A stretch of DNA of 8,853 bases from Pseudomonadota bacterium. GTDB taxonomy: Bacteria; Pseudomonadota; Alphaproteobacteria; Rhizobiales; Hyphomicrobiaceae. The stretch spans positions 1 to 8,853 of the forward strand of contig JAKALI010000137.1 in the NCBI GenBank assembly GCA_021813195.1, read 5' to 3'. The notes under the pieces were generated by a model, which searched no databases, was not told where the DNA came from, and saw only the letters and a list, made by a program, of their open reading frames with translations. Positions 1 to 7,950 of the stretch are shown here, piece after piece. Positions within the stretch are counted from its first letter, which is position 1, and each line of letters starts with the position of its first letter. Both the position numbers and the translations under genes were made by a program.

Positions 1-67
1 TGGCCCTCGGCGGTATCGCGGCTATGTTGCGGCGCATCAGAAAACCTGCCACGGAAGTAAAGATCCC

Positions 68-1282
68 ATGAAAAAAATCAAAGTCGAGGGCACCGTCGTC
101 GAATTGGACGGCGATGAGATGACACGTATCATCTGGCAGCTGATCAAAGACAAGCTCATCCACCCCTACCTCGACATCAATCTCGAGTACTACGACCTCG
201 GCATCGAGCATCGCGACAAGACGAACGACCAGGTGACCATCGACGCCGCCAATGCCATCAAAAAGCATGGCGTCGGCGTCAAGTGCGCAACCATTACGCC
301 CGACGAAGCGCGCGTCGCCGAATTCGGTTTGAAGGAGATGTGGAAGAGCCCGAATGGGACGATCCGCAACATCCTGGGCGGAGTCATCTTCCGTGAGCCC
401 ATCATCTGCCGTAACGTGCCGCGCCTCGTACCGGGTTGGACCGAACCGATTATCGTTGGGCGTCATGCCTTCGGTGACCAGTATCGCGCGACCGACTTCA
501 AGTTTCCCGGCCCCGGAACGCTCACGATCAAGTTCGTCGGCGCCGATGGCAGCGTGATTGAAAAGGAGGTTTTCAAAGCGCCGAGCGCGGGGGTCGCAAT
601 GGCCATGTATAACCTTGACGAGAGCATTCGAGATTTTGCGCGCGCCTCGTTCAATTACGGCCTAGCTCGCAATTATCCTGTCTATCTCTCAACCAAGAAT
701 ACGATCCTGAAAGCCTACGATGGCCGCTTCAAAGACATTTTCCAGGAAATCTTCGACGCGGAATTCAAAGCAGAGTTCGACAAACGTAAGCTCGCGTACG
801 AACATCGGCTCATCGACGACATGGTGGCTTCGGCGCTAAAGTGGTCGGGCGGCTATGTTTGGGCGTGCAAGAATTATGATGGCGATGTCCAATCCGATAC
901 CGTCGCGCAAGGCTTCGGTTCACTCGGCCTTATGACAAGCGTGCTGATGACCCCCGATGGCCAGACGGTCGAGGCGGAAGCCGCGCATGGAACGGTGACG
1001 CGTCATTACCGCGAGCATCAGAAGGGCAAAGAAACCTCGACGAACTCGATTGCCTCGATCTTCGCCTGGACGCGCGGTCTTGCGCACCGCGCCAAGCTCG
1101 ATGGAAATGACGAATTGAAGCGATTCTCAGAAACGCTCGAGCGGGTGTGCATCGCGACCGTTGAAGCCGGAGACATGACCAAGGACTTGGCGCTGCTCGT
1201 CGGCCCGGATCAAAAATGGTTGTCGACGACCGGCTTTCTCGACAAGGTGGACGAGAACCTCAAAGCCGCCATGGCAGCGTGA
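68..1282 (+). CDS. icd: NADP-dependent isocitrate dehydrogenase
   Basis: This enzyme oxidatively decarboxylates isocitrate to 2-oxoglutarate in the TCA cycle, in the cytoplasm, and makes NADPH. The 404-residue protein matches the eukaryote-like homodimeric NADP-IDH subfamily of Alphaproteobacteria over its full length. Residues visible at the positions known from human IDH1 include Thr77, the SPNGTIR segment at 94-100 (Ser94, Asn96, Arg100), Arg109, Arg132 and Tyr139. The catalytic Lys is at 210 (YLSTKNT), and the metal-binding aspartates are at 250, 273 and 277 (LIDD and DGDVQSD). The NADP-binding HGTVTRH segment is at 307-313. The ATG has a weak GGAAG 10 nt upstream, and the MKKIKV start agrees with relatives. 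The 67 bases before it show no promoter I can defend. No catalytic residue is missing. The gene reads towards the leftward alaS side of the window. Confidence 0.98.
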   Translation: MKKIKVEGTVVELDGDEMTRIIWQLIKDKLIHPYLDINLEYYDLGIEHRDKTNDQVTIDAANAIKKHGVGVKCATITPDEARVAEFGLKEMWKSPNGTIRNILGGVIFREPIICRNVPRLVPGWTEPIIVGRHAFGDQYRATDFKFPGPGTLTIKFVGADGSVIEKEVFKAPSAGVAMAMYNLDESIRDFARASFNYGLARNYPVYLSTKNTILKAYDGRFKDIFQEIFDAEFKAEFDKRKLAYEHRLIDDMVASALKWSGGYVWACKNYDGDVQSDTVAQGFGSLGLMTSVLMTPDGQTVEAEAAHGTVTRHYREHQKGKETSTNSIASIFAWTRGLAHRAKLDGNDELKRFSETLERVCIATVEAGDMTKDLALLVGPDQKWLSTTGFLDKVDENLKAAMAA

Positions 1283-1392
1283 GGTCAAGCAGAGGTCCGA
1301 GATAATCATGGGGCGAGGTGGCGATCCGGCCCGCGAGGATGCCGAACGGCAATCGGCCTGCGCATGTGGCCTTCCGCATAAAGAGGTAAAGA

Positions 1393-1518
1393 ATGAATGT
1401 TGGCGGCGCCGCCGCGCCCTATCGAACTTCTGATGGCGCTTTATGTGTCCGTCGGCGTGTCCGACCCACAGCTGAGGACTGGGCGGAATTGAATTTCTAC
1501 GGTGTGCGGCCGCGTTAA
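1393..1518 (+). CDS. Doubtful short ORF, 41 codons, strong Shine-Dalgarno
   Basis: A 41-codon frame starts 110 bp after the icd stop. An AGAGGT at 1382-1387 lies 5 nt before its ATG, one of the better ribosome-binding sites in the window. The predicted peptide starts MNVGGAAAPYRTSD and has a basic centre (VRRRVR); I recognise no domain, signal peptide or membrane segment. Third-position GC is only about half by hand count, which argues against it. A second frame using the ATG at 1397 (31 codons, ending 1492, beginning MLAAPPRPIELLMALY) shares the same ribosome-binding site and has a more gene-like third-position GC of about 73%. Only one of the two, or neither, can be real. The 41-codon version overlaps the 3' end of the convergent SH3 gene by 4 bp. 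Confidence 0.2.
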   Translation: MNVGGAAAPYRTSDGALCVRRRVRPTAEDWAELNFYGVRPR

Positions 1519-1820
1519 GGACACTCCCCAGCCTTGAGATAGCGCGCATGCGCCCAGCCCTTGAACGTCATGTTGGGCGTTGAGATCGACAGCCGGCACC
1601 AGCGCGCACAGCGGCCAGCCTTCGCCAGAATCACGGCATCGTCTGGCAGAAAACGCGCGATGATCGGCGATGACGCGCTGGGCGCACTTCGGATGTTGAG
1701 CTGGTCACCGGGTGGGACGTTGACAATTCGGAAGCAGACACCGCCCGTCGTGGCCACGGCCGGCGTGGCTGCGACTATCCCGACGGCGGTCGCAGCAAGA
1801 GCAGCCAACAGCTTGTTCAT
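1515..1820 (-). CDS. Small secreted SH3-domain-like protein
   Basis: A 101-residue exported protein. Residues 1-23 form a signal peptide: MNK, then a hydrophobic Leu/Ala run, ending AVA before a likely cut at Thr24. The mature part reads like one bacterial SH3 (SH3b) domain: the LNIRSAPSASSPII stretch at 41-54 is the usual 'hNhRs.ps..s.hh' opening, followed by a GxW-like element (GWAHARYL, 88-95). SH3b domains often bind peptidoglycan or cell-wall partners, but nothing here fixes the ligand. Four cysteines at 29, 71, 75 and 100 would allow two disulfides in the periplasm. I chose the start at 1820 because GGAGG at 1829-1833 lies 8 nt before it; the ATG at 1835 contains that ribosome-binding site and is unlikely to be used. 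The gene diverges from the DUF4241 gene. Confidence 0.75.
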   Translation of the reverse strand: MNKLLAALAATAVGIVAATPAVATTGGVCFRIVNVPPGDQLNIRSAPSASSPIIARFLPDDAVILAKAGRCARWCRLSISTPNMTFKGWAHARYLKAGECP

Positions 1821-1828
1821 CTCAAAAA

Positions 1829-1833
1829 CCTCC
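1829..1833 (-). promoter_or_regulatory. Ribosome-binding site of the SH3-like gene
   Basis: On the minus strand this is GGAGG, 8 nt upstream of the ATG at 1820. It decides the start, because the in-frame ATG at 1835 overlaps it. Confidence 0.7.
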
Positions 1834-1886
1834 ATGCGGGTACCAGATGGCAGGCTTTAAGTTCGGCGCATGGCCTGAACGTACCA

Positions 1887-1921
1887 TGAATGCGCACCCG
1901 AGAGCGTACCGCCCGCATTCA
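1887..1921. repeat. Inverted repeat in the divergent intergenic region
   Basis: TGAATGCG at 1887-1894 and CGCATTCA at 1914-1921 are perfect 8-bp inverted arms with a 19-nt spacer. CGTACC occurs just before the first arm (1880-1885) and again just before the second (1905-1910). The repeat lies in the 180-bp region between the two divergent gene starts, where an operator for either gene would be expected. I could not place a convincing -35/-10 pair around it on either strand, so a regulatory role is only a suggestion. Confidence 0.3.
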
Positions 1922-2000
1922 CCGTATTGCATGGTCTGTCCGTGTCGCCCACATCGCGCTGTGGTAAACGGCTCTGGACCCACATTCGCTCGGATTGTCG

Positions 2001-2801
2001 ATGTTTCGTTCCCTGCCCTACCCGTCCGCCAAATTCAAATCCGCCGTGCTGGGTGTGGCCGGTGCGGTTGCCTTGTTCGCGGGGTGCGCAGTGCTGAGCG
2101 CCGCTCAAGTGGCCGGCCCACCGCATGCGCGCTACTTCGAGCGCGCGTTCTCACCGGATTTCATCGCAACCGCCGACGACGCCCTGCCCGGCGAGAGACC
2201 GCGCCCCGTGAAGATTTATTTTCAGGTCTCCGAACTTGGTGCGGTGCAGATTACGAGCGGACGGATCGTCGTCGCTGATGCGTTCGTGGGGCTTGATCAG
2301 CCTGCGATGAGCACGCCAGTGCCCGTTGGCAGCTTCCCGGTGCGCCTGGCTGTGCTGCATGGTGCGTTTGGCAAGGGACGCGTGGCATTCGCGCGCGTTG
2401 ATTTTTCCGATACGCCTGTCGTGCGCTGGGAACCGGCGGTCCCGTCCGACATGGCGCGCGATGCCGAAAATCCCGATGGAGTTTGGGGCTTTGCTGTCGA
2501 TACCGGCACGGCTGCCTTTTTCGATCCGGCTGCGGGGGGCGTTGCCGCGCAGACCTTTCAAACCGACGACAAAGCGCTCGAGTCGGCCCTCGAACAGGGA
2601 CAATTGAGGGGGCTCAGAGAACGGGGTGCAACGGGAGCATTCCGGCTGTCTGCGCCGTTCGGACCAGGCAATGTGGTGGCCTTCGATTCCGGTTGGGGCG
2701 ATGGCACCTACACGGCATATTTTGGTTTTGATGCGCAAGGACACGTCGCCGCACTCATTGCCGACTTTGACATTCTCGACTGGTCCAAAGTCGTCGAATG
2801 A
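2001..2801 (+). CDS. DUF4241 domain protein, probably exported
   Basis: A 266-residue protein whose C-terminal two thirds resemble DUF4241, a family of unknown biochemical function. Family-like segments are VGSFPVRLAVLHG (109-121), GRVAFARVDFSDTPVVRWEPA (126-146), a GFAVDTGTAAFFDP block (163-176) and, near the end, SGWGDGTYTAYFGFDAQG (230-247). The N-terminus has basic residues, then a hydrophobic stretch at about 15-28 ending FAG-Cys29. That could be a lipobox, though Phe is unusual at its -3 position; a plain signal anchor is the alternative. An in-frame TTG at 1995 would add two residues. I prefer the ATG at 2001, which has only a weak CGGA upstream. It sits alone between the divergent SH3 gene and the convergent antiporter. 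Family call fairly secure, function unknown. Confidence 0.75.
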   Translation: MFRSLPYPSAKFKSAVLGVAGAVALFAGCAVLSAAQVAGPPHARYFERAFSPDFIATADDALPGERPRPVKIYFQVSELGAVQITSGRIVVADAFVGLDQPAMSTPVPVGSFPVRLAVLHGAFGKGRVAFARVDFSDTPVVRWEPAVPSDMARDAENPDGVWGFAVDTGTAAFFDPAAGGVAAQTFQTDDKALESALEQGQLRGLRERGATGAFRLSAPFGPGNVVAFDSGWGDGTYTAYFGFDAQGHVAALIADFDILDWSKVVE

Positions 2802-2807
2802 TGAAGT

Positions 2808-4613
2808 TCAGGCTGTTGGCTCCTTGCGCGATCGCGCGGCTCTGACGCCCCGGGTTTCCGTCCGGCCCATGCGTCCGGCCGCAGTTTGCAGGGCTTTGCG
2901 GAACTCGTCGCGCCTCTCGTGAATGGAGGCGATAACGGGCCCCGTGGGCACTCCGAGATCAACGAGCGCGGCTTCGGAGAGCTGCAAGCTTGCCTCAATC
3001 GTCTCAGGAACCGCATCGGAGGCGCCGCGTTCATACAACCGGCGCGCATGATCGGCATCACGGGCACGCGCGACGATGACGACCCCGGGACGCGCCGCAT
3101 GGATGGTGCTCACAAGCTCGTCCGTCGCGTCCCAGTCGTGAATTGTAATGATGACGGCGCGCGCGCGGTCGAGCCCGCAATGACGCAGGAATTCGATGTT
3201 GAGCGCATCTCCGTAGTAGATCGGCTTGTTCTCGGCGCGCGCATCCCCCACCAAATCGGGTCGCTTTTCGGTGATGACGTGATGCACACCATGACGTGCC
3301 AGCATGTCAGAGACGAGCGCGCCAACGCGCCCATGGCCAATCACGATCGCATCGACCTGTTCTTCGGCACTCGGAAGAATTTGGAGGGCCGGATCGGTCG
3401 CTACGGTGGCAGGAATGGGAAAGGTCCGCCGGGCCAGGGCATCGAGAATCGGGATCAAGGCCATCGATAACGAGGTGACAGCGAGGAAGTAGGCGGCCGT
3501 CGGATTTGGTATGAGCCCACCCGAGGCGGCAAGTGCAAGAACAATGAAAGCGAACTCTCCACCGGGCGCAACGAGCGCGGCGGTTCGCCCCGCGACGATG
3601 CGATTGAAGCCGAACGCGCGAATGAGACCATAAACGATGGCGCCCTTAATCGCGATCAGTCCGGCAACGCCGGCCGCGAGCGCGGAGGGATGCCCTATGA
3701 CAGCGCCGAGATCGAGCCCCGCGCCGACGGTGAAGAAGAAGGCTCCAAGAAGCAGGCCCTTGAATGGATCGATGGTCGTCTCGATAGCCTTCCGGTATTC
3801 CGTTTCGGCGAGTAACAAACCAGCCGTGAAGGCACCCAGTGCCATTGATAATCCGGCCATGTCACTTGCAATGGCGCTGCCTGCGGCGACGAGCAGAACT
3901 GCGGCGACGAACAAGTCAACGCTGTCGGTCGAGGCCACCAGGCGGAACAGTGGCCGTAGCACAATCTGACCCACGGCAATGATGACACCGATTGCAAGCA
4001 TTGCGTGGCCGAACGCCTTGGCGATCCCGAAAAAGAGCGAAGCCTGATCGGCAAGTCCGAGAGCGGGCACCAGCAACAGCAGCGGAACCACCGCCAGATC
4101 TTGCATCAAGAGAATGGCAAAGCTGGTTCGTCCCGTACCCAGAGACAGGCGATCCTGGCGCGCAAGAAGATCGATCACAATCGCTGTCGAGGACATCGCC
4201 AGCGAAAAGCCGATGATGACGGCCGCGTTCGGTGGGTTGCCAAACGCCAAGGCGCCGCCAGCAAGCACCAATCCACTCAAGACGATCTGAAGCGAGCCTA
4301 ACCCAAACACCAGACGGCGCATCGTCCACAGGCGCTTGGGCGACAGTTCGAGCCCAATGACGAACAAGAGGAACGCAACGCCGAATTCGCCGAGCGCTGA
4401 GAGATTCTCCGCATTCGAAACGGACACCCACGACACTAGAGGATAGTGGCCGGCCAAAGCCCCCAGCAGATGCGGCCCCAATACGACGCCCGCCAGCAGA
4501 TAGCCCAGCACCGGGCTGACGTGCAGACGCTGGAGAAGCGGCACGGCGATTGCGGCCGTCGCGAGAACGACCATCACGTCTTTATAGGCCGCAGGATCGT
4601 GGTCAGCCGACAT
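2808..4613 (-). CDS. Kef-type monovalent cation:proton antiporter (CPA2)
   Basis: This inner-membrane protein of 601 residues belongs to the CPA2 family and probably exchanges K+ (or Na+) for protons. Residues about 13-392 are about twelve or thirteen hydrophobic helices. They contain the KefB/KefC-like GYLLAGVVLGP (37-47), the QDLAVVPLL helix with Gln171-Asp172 thought to carry the exchange site, and the GGEFAFIVLAL segment (351-361). Residues about 419-545 are a TrkA-N/RCK Rossmann domain: a nucleotide-binding GHGRVG at 426-431 with Glu449 at the end of the second strand. No RCK-C domain follows; the tail is basic and probably disordered. The start has GGGAG about 10 nt upstream. The closest E. 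coli types are KefB, KefC and YbaL, and I cannot tell which gating ligand applies. Its stop is 6 bp from that of the convergent DUF4241 gene. Confidence 0.93.
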   Translation of the reverse strand: MSADHDPAAYKDVMVVLATAAIAVPLLQRLHVSPVLGYLLAGVVLGPHLLGALAGHYPLVSWVSVSNAENLSALGEFGVAFLLFVIGLELSPKRLWTMRRLVFGLGSLQIVLSGLVLAGGALAFGNPPNAAVIIGFSLAMSSTAIVIDLLARQDRLSLGTGRTSFAILLMQDLAVVPLLLLVPALGLADQASLFFGIAKAFGHAMLAIGVIIAVGQIVLRPLFRLVASTDSVDLFVAAVLLVAAGSAIASDMAGLSMALGAFTAGLLLAETEYRKAIETTIDPFKGLLLGAFFFTVGAGLDLGAVIGHPSALAAGVAGLIAIKGAIVYGLIRAFGFNRIVAGRTAALVAPGGEFAFIVLALAASGGLIPNPTAAYFLAVTSLSMALIPILDALARRTFPIPATVATDPALQILPSAEEQVDAIVIGHGRVGALVSDMLARHGVHHVITEKRPDLVGDARAENKPIYYGDALNIEFLRHCGLDRARAVIITIHDWDATDELVSTIHAARPGVVIVARARDADHARRLYERGASDAVPETIEASLQLSEAALVDLGVPTGPVIASIHERRDEFRKALQTAAGRMGRTETRGVRAARSRKEPTA

Positions 4614-4769
4614 GGTCCCGCAGCTCCCGTATCCGGCTTACTCGGTCTCCCCGATCAAGCTTCCGATCATTCGCCACCGGACGCAAGCCCCGGTTCACAC
4701 CCTGCGGCGACACGCTATTGGGTGCGACATGGAACGGCGATAGAGCAGGCCGCGGGCAGCGGATGCGGG

Positions 4770-5162
4770 CTATTGTCTTGTGGTTTCGATTTTCTCGAAC
4801 CGATCGGTCACCTGTTCGGCGAACGACGCACACGCCTTTTCGTCGGCGGCGCACACCATGCCCGTTTCGATTGCCTCCCGGCCGTCCCGGGATACCGGCC
4901 GACGGCAGAACACCGCGGGATGCACGGTCGTGTTCGGCAAGGAGAAACCCCACAGACTGCCGTCGCTCGTATCGCGCTTAACGTGGATCTTGCCGCCGCG
5001 CCAGACCGACTCAACGGATGGCTCAAGCATGGATATGACGATTTGCACCATGTCTGCCGGACGCCCGCAAATGGTCTGTGCTGCAGTTTTTTCGTCGGCG
5101 CTTGCAGCTGCGCTTAGCACCAGAGCACCAACTGAAAGCAACGGAGCAACGTGCCAACGCAT
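4770..5162 (-). CDS. Exported four-cysteine protein of unknown function
   Basis: A 130-residue protein I do not recognise. It begins with a clear signal peptide (MRWHVAPLL, hydrophobic to about 19) with a likely cleavage after ASA at residue 22, leaving a soluble periplasmic product of about 108 residues. That part has four cysteines (32, 86, 104, 111), enough for two disulfides, and no membrane segment. A GSLWGFSLP stretch at 68-76 and a charged C-terminal helix-like region are the only other marks. The start is well supported by GAGGAG at 5169-5174, 6 nt upstream. It lies 76 bp downstream of the alaS stop and 156 bp upstream of the antiporter, all on one strand, so it may be co-transcribed with either. 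Gene call good, function unassigned. Confidence 0.75.
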   Translation of the reverse strand: MRWHVAPLLSVGALVLSAAASADEKTAAQTICGRPADMVQIVISMLEPSVESVWRGGKIHVKRDTSDGSLWGFSLPNTTVHPAVFCRRPVSRDGREAIETGMVCAADEKACASFAEQVTDRFEKIETTRQ

Positions 5163-5168
5163 CGACTT

Positions 5169-5174
5169 CTCCTC
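5169..5174 (-). promoter_or_regulatory. Ribosome-binding site of the four-cysteine protein
   Basis: GAGGAG on the minus strand, 6 nt from the ATG at 5162. It is a close match to the Shine-Dalgarno consensus and fixes the start of this otherwise unrecognised gene. Confidence 0.7.
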
Positions 5175-5238
5175 ATTGTTCTATGAAGTTACGCATCCGC
5201 ATGGGTTGCAGATCGCGCTGCGGAGCTTGCCTTGGTCA

Positions 5239-7950
5239 TCACCCGCTGAGGCGCGCCTCGATAGCTTTGAGCGCCGCTTCCGCTTTGGACCCGTCGGGGC
5301 CTCCCGCCTGGGCCATGTCGGGACGTCCGCCGCCGCCTTTGCCACCCAACACTTCCGCGCCGGTGCGAACCAAGTCCACGGCGTTCCAGGTCGCGGTCAG
5401 ATCGTCGGTTACGCCCACGGCAAGACCGGCGCGACCTTCCTGCGTAACGCCAACGATAGCAACAACGCCAGAGCCGACCTGACGTTTGCCGTCGTCCACA
5501 AGGCCGCGCAGATCCTTCGGGTCCAGGCCCTGGACGGTCCGTGCCAGAAGTTTCACCGCGCCAACGGTGCGTACACCTTCCCCGCTGTCGCGTGAACCGG
5601 CAACCGGGCTGCCACTTAGTGCGATCTGTTTTTTGGCGTCAGCCAGCTGCCGCTCCAGCGCCTTGCGTTCCTCGAGCAGTTGCTTCACGCGATCGACCAA
5701 GTCCTCCGGCCGGGATTTCAAGACGCTAGCGGCCTCCTTCACCCGCTCGTCGGCCGCGCTGAGATAGGCCCGCGCGCCATCCGCCGTCAGGGCTTCGATA
5801 CGCCGAACACCCGCTGAGCTCGCACTTTCTGCAACGACTTTGAGCAGACCGATGTCGCCAGTCCTGCGCACATGCGTGCCGCCGCACAGCTCAACCGACC
5901 AAGCCTTATTGGCACCGGGCTGTGGCGTCCCCATTGAGACGACGCGCACCTCTTCTCCATATTTTTCACCGAAGAGCGCCATTGCGCCGAGTGCCTTGGC
6001 TTCCTCCAATGCCATGAGCCGCGTTTCGACGGGCGAATTCTCCAAGACCCGCGCATTGACCAAGTCCTCCACCCGTTTGATCTCCTCGGTCGTCATCGGC
6101 TTCTGGTGGACGAAGTCGAACCGGAGCCGGTCGGGCGCGACCAGCGAACCTTTCTGAGCCACGTGCTCGCCAAGCACCTGGCGGAGGGCCTCATGGAGCA
6201 GGTGTGTGGCTGAATGGTTCGCACGAATTGCCGTGCGACGCGCATGATCGACGCTCAACTCGACGACATCGCCGGGCTTGAGCGACCCCGTCTCCAAGCG
6301 CCCATGATGAAGGAACAGATCGCCGAGTTTTTTCGTTGTATCACCGACGCGGAATAGCGCGCCGCCTGGCCCGCGAATCACACCTTGATCGCCAACCTGC
6401 CCGCCGCTTTCGCCGTAAAATGGCGTCTGGTTGACGATGAGAATGGCCTCTTCGCCTGCCGCGAGCGTGTCGACCCGTGCCCCGCCCTTCACGATGCGTC
6501 GGATGACGCCTTCCGCAGCCTCCGTATCGTAGCCGAGGAATTCGGTTGCGCCCACCTCGTCGCGGATCTCGAACCAAATCGTCTCTGTTGCTGCCTCGCC
6601 GGACCCCTTCCAGGCTTTCCGTGCTTCTGCCTTCTGCCTGGCCATTGCGGCCTCAAAGCCGATGGTGTCCACCGTAATCCCCCGAGGCTTCAAGGCATCT
6701 GCAGTGAGATCGAGCGGAAAGCCATACGTGTCGTAGAGTTTGAAGGCGACGTCACCGGATAGCACGCCCCCCGAGGTAAGCCCGGCCGAGGCGTCGGCGA
6801 GAAGTCGCAATCCCGTGCCGAGCGTGCGCTTGAAGCGCATTTCCTCAAGTTTCAAGGTTTCCGTAATCAGGGCTTGCGCGCTCACCAATTCCGGGTAGGC
6901 CGCGCCCATTTCCTTCGCCAGCGCCGGGACCAGACGCCACATCAACGGCTCCTCACAGCCGATCATGTGGGCATAGCGCATGGCGCGGCGCATAATGCGT
7001 CGCAGGACATAACCGCGGCCCTCGTTCGAGGGCAGCACCCCGTCGGCGATGAGAAAGCTCGTCGAACGCAAATGATCGGCAATCACCCGTTGCGCGGTTT
7101 TCAGAATGGCCGCATCGCCGCCGCCTGCGCCGCCGATTTTTGCGGTCTCCGTCGCAATCGCCGCAATCAAGTTTTGAAACAGATCGATGTCGTAGTTGTC
7201 GTGTACGCCTTGCAGGACGGCCGCGATCCGTTCCAGCCCCATGCCCGTGTCGATTGAAGGCTTGGGCAGCGCAATCCTCTCTCCCGTCGCCCGCTGCTCG
7301 AACTGCATGAACACAAGGTTCCAGATTTCGACAAAGCGGTCGCCGTCAGCATCTGCAGAGCCGGGGGGACCGCCGTGCGGCCCTTGAGGATCGTTGGAGG
7401 GATTGTGATCGAAAAAAATCTCTGAACACGGCCCGCAGGGCCCTGTATCGCCCATGGCCCAGAAGTTATCGGCAGTTGCAATCCGCACGATGCGGTGGTC
7501 AGGAAATCCCGTAAGCTTCTTCCACACCGCGAACGCTTCATCGTCGTCGTGGTAGACGGTGACGGTGAGGCGATCCTTTGGAACGCAAAATTCTTCTGTG
7601 ATGAGCCGCCAAGCAAGCTCGATTGCGCGCTCTTTGAAGTAATCGCCAAACGAGAAATTGCCGAGCATTTCGAAAAACGTGTGGTGGCGCGCGGTATAGC
7701 CAACGTTGTCGAGGTCGTTATGCTTGCCGCCCGCGCGCACACACTTCTGCGCGGTCGCAGCCGTGCGATAGGCGCGCGTCTCCTGGCCGGTGAACAGGTT
7801 CTTGAACTGAACCATTCCGGCATTGGTGAACAAGAGCGTGGGATCGTTCTTGGGAACGAGCGAGGACGAGGGAACGATCTCATGACCTTCCTTGCGGAAG
7901 TAATCGAGGAAGGCTGATCGAATTTGCCCAGTGCTGGTGGGCGTGCTCAT
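5239..7950 (-). CDS. alaS: Alanyl-tRNA synthetase
   Basis: A cytoplasmic class II synthetase that charges tRNA-Ala and clears mis-charged Ser and Gly. From the ATG at 7950 it has 903 residues, close to the usual 875-900. The aminoacylation core fills about 1-250: motif 1 region ([16 protein letters not shown]), motif 2 with [18 protein letters not shown] (88-105), and motif 3 ([12 protein letters not shown], 234-245). The tRNA-recognition helices follow. The editing domain has its zinc ligands intact: HSATH (His579, His583) and CGGTH (Cys689, His693). A coiled-coil-like stretch (about 730-775) leads to the C-Ala domain with a Gly-rich [16 protein letters not shown] (869-884). The frame stays open to an ATG at 8085, which would add 45 residues rich in Lys, Ser, Ala and Arg. 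I prefer 7950 because homologues begin there and third-position GC falls from about 70% to about 51% upstream, but neither start has a strong ribosome-binding site. Confidence 0.96.
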   Translation of the reverse strand: MSTPTSTGQIRSAFLDYFRKEGHEIVPSSSLVPKNDPTLLFTNAGMVQFKNLFTGQETRAYRTAATAQKCVRAGGKHNDLDNVGYTARHHTFFEMLGNFSFGDYFKERAIELAWRLITEEFCVPKDRLTVTVYHDDDEAFAVWKKLTGFPDHRIVRIATADNFWAMGDTGPCGPCSEIFFDHNPSNDPQGPHGGPPGSADADGDRFVEIWNLVFMQFEQRATGERIALPKPSIDTGMGLERIAAVLQGVHDNYDIDLFQNLIAAIATETAKIGGAGGGDAAILKTAQRVIADHLRSTSFLIADGVLPSNEGRGYVLRRIMRRAMRYAHMIGCEEPLMWRLVPALAKEMGAAYPELVSAQALITETLKLEEMRFKRTLGTGLRLLADASAGLTSGGVLSGDVAFKLYDTYGFPLDLTADALKPRGITVDTIGFEAAMARQKAEARKAWKGSGEAATETIWFEIRDEVGATEFLGYDTEAAEGVIRRIVKGGARVDTLAAGEEAILIVNQTPFYGESGGQVGDQGVIRGPGGALFRVGDTTKKLGDLFLHHGRLETGSLKPGDVVELSVDHARRTAIRANHSATHLLHEALRQVLGEHVAQKGSLVAPDRLRFDFVHQKPMTTEEIKRVEDLVNARVLENSPVETRLMALEEAKALGAMALFGEKYGEEVRVVSMGTPQPGANKAWSVELCGGTHVRRTGDIGLLKVVAESASSAGVRRIEALTADGARAYLSAADERVKEAASVLKSRPEDLVDRVKQLLEERKALERQLADAKKQIALSGSPVAGSRDSGEGVRTVGAVKLLARTVQGLDPKDLRGLVDDGKRQVGSGVVAIVGVTQEGRAGLAVGVTDDLTATWNAVDLVRTGAEVLGGKGGGGRPDMAQAGGPDGSKAEAALKAIEARLSG

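Noticed and set aside
180..240. Look for an NAD-type or monomeric icd, or missing active-site residues
   Set aside because: All substrate, metal and cofactor residues expected of the homodimeric NADP enzyme are in place along the gene.
1340..1351. TGCCG-AA-CGGCA hairpin after icd
   Set aside because: The loop of two bases is too tight for a good hairpin and no T run follows.
1402..1413. GGCGGCGCCGCC, a perfect 12-bp palindrome after icd, considered as a terminator
   Set aside because: It has no loop and no T run downstream. It is also the kind of GC self-complementary patch expected by chance in this DNA.
1127..1549. 140-codon open frame on the minus strand over the end of icd and the spacer
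   Set aside because: It is largely antisense to icd, has no recognisable domain, and overlaps the well-supported SH3-like gene. Such frames are common opposite GC-rich genes.
4446..5117. 223-codon open frame on the plus strand over the antiporter start and the four-cysteine gene
   Set aside because: It runs antisense to two genes with better evidence (family match, or signal peptide plus ribosome-binding site) and shows no family features.
5248..5259. GAGGCGCGCCTC palindrome at the end of alaS, considered as a terminator
   Set aside because: It lies inside the coding sequence, has no loop and is not followed by a T run.
7167..7883. 238-codon open frame on the minus strand in another frame of alaS
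   Set aside because: Its Arg/Ser/Pro-rich translation is typical of an out-of-frame reading of a GC-rich gene, and alaS itself is full-length and intact there.
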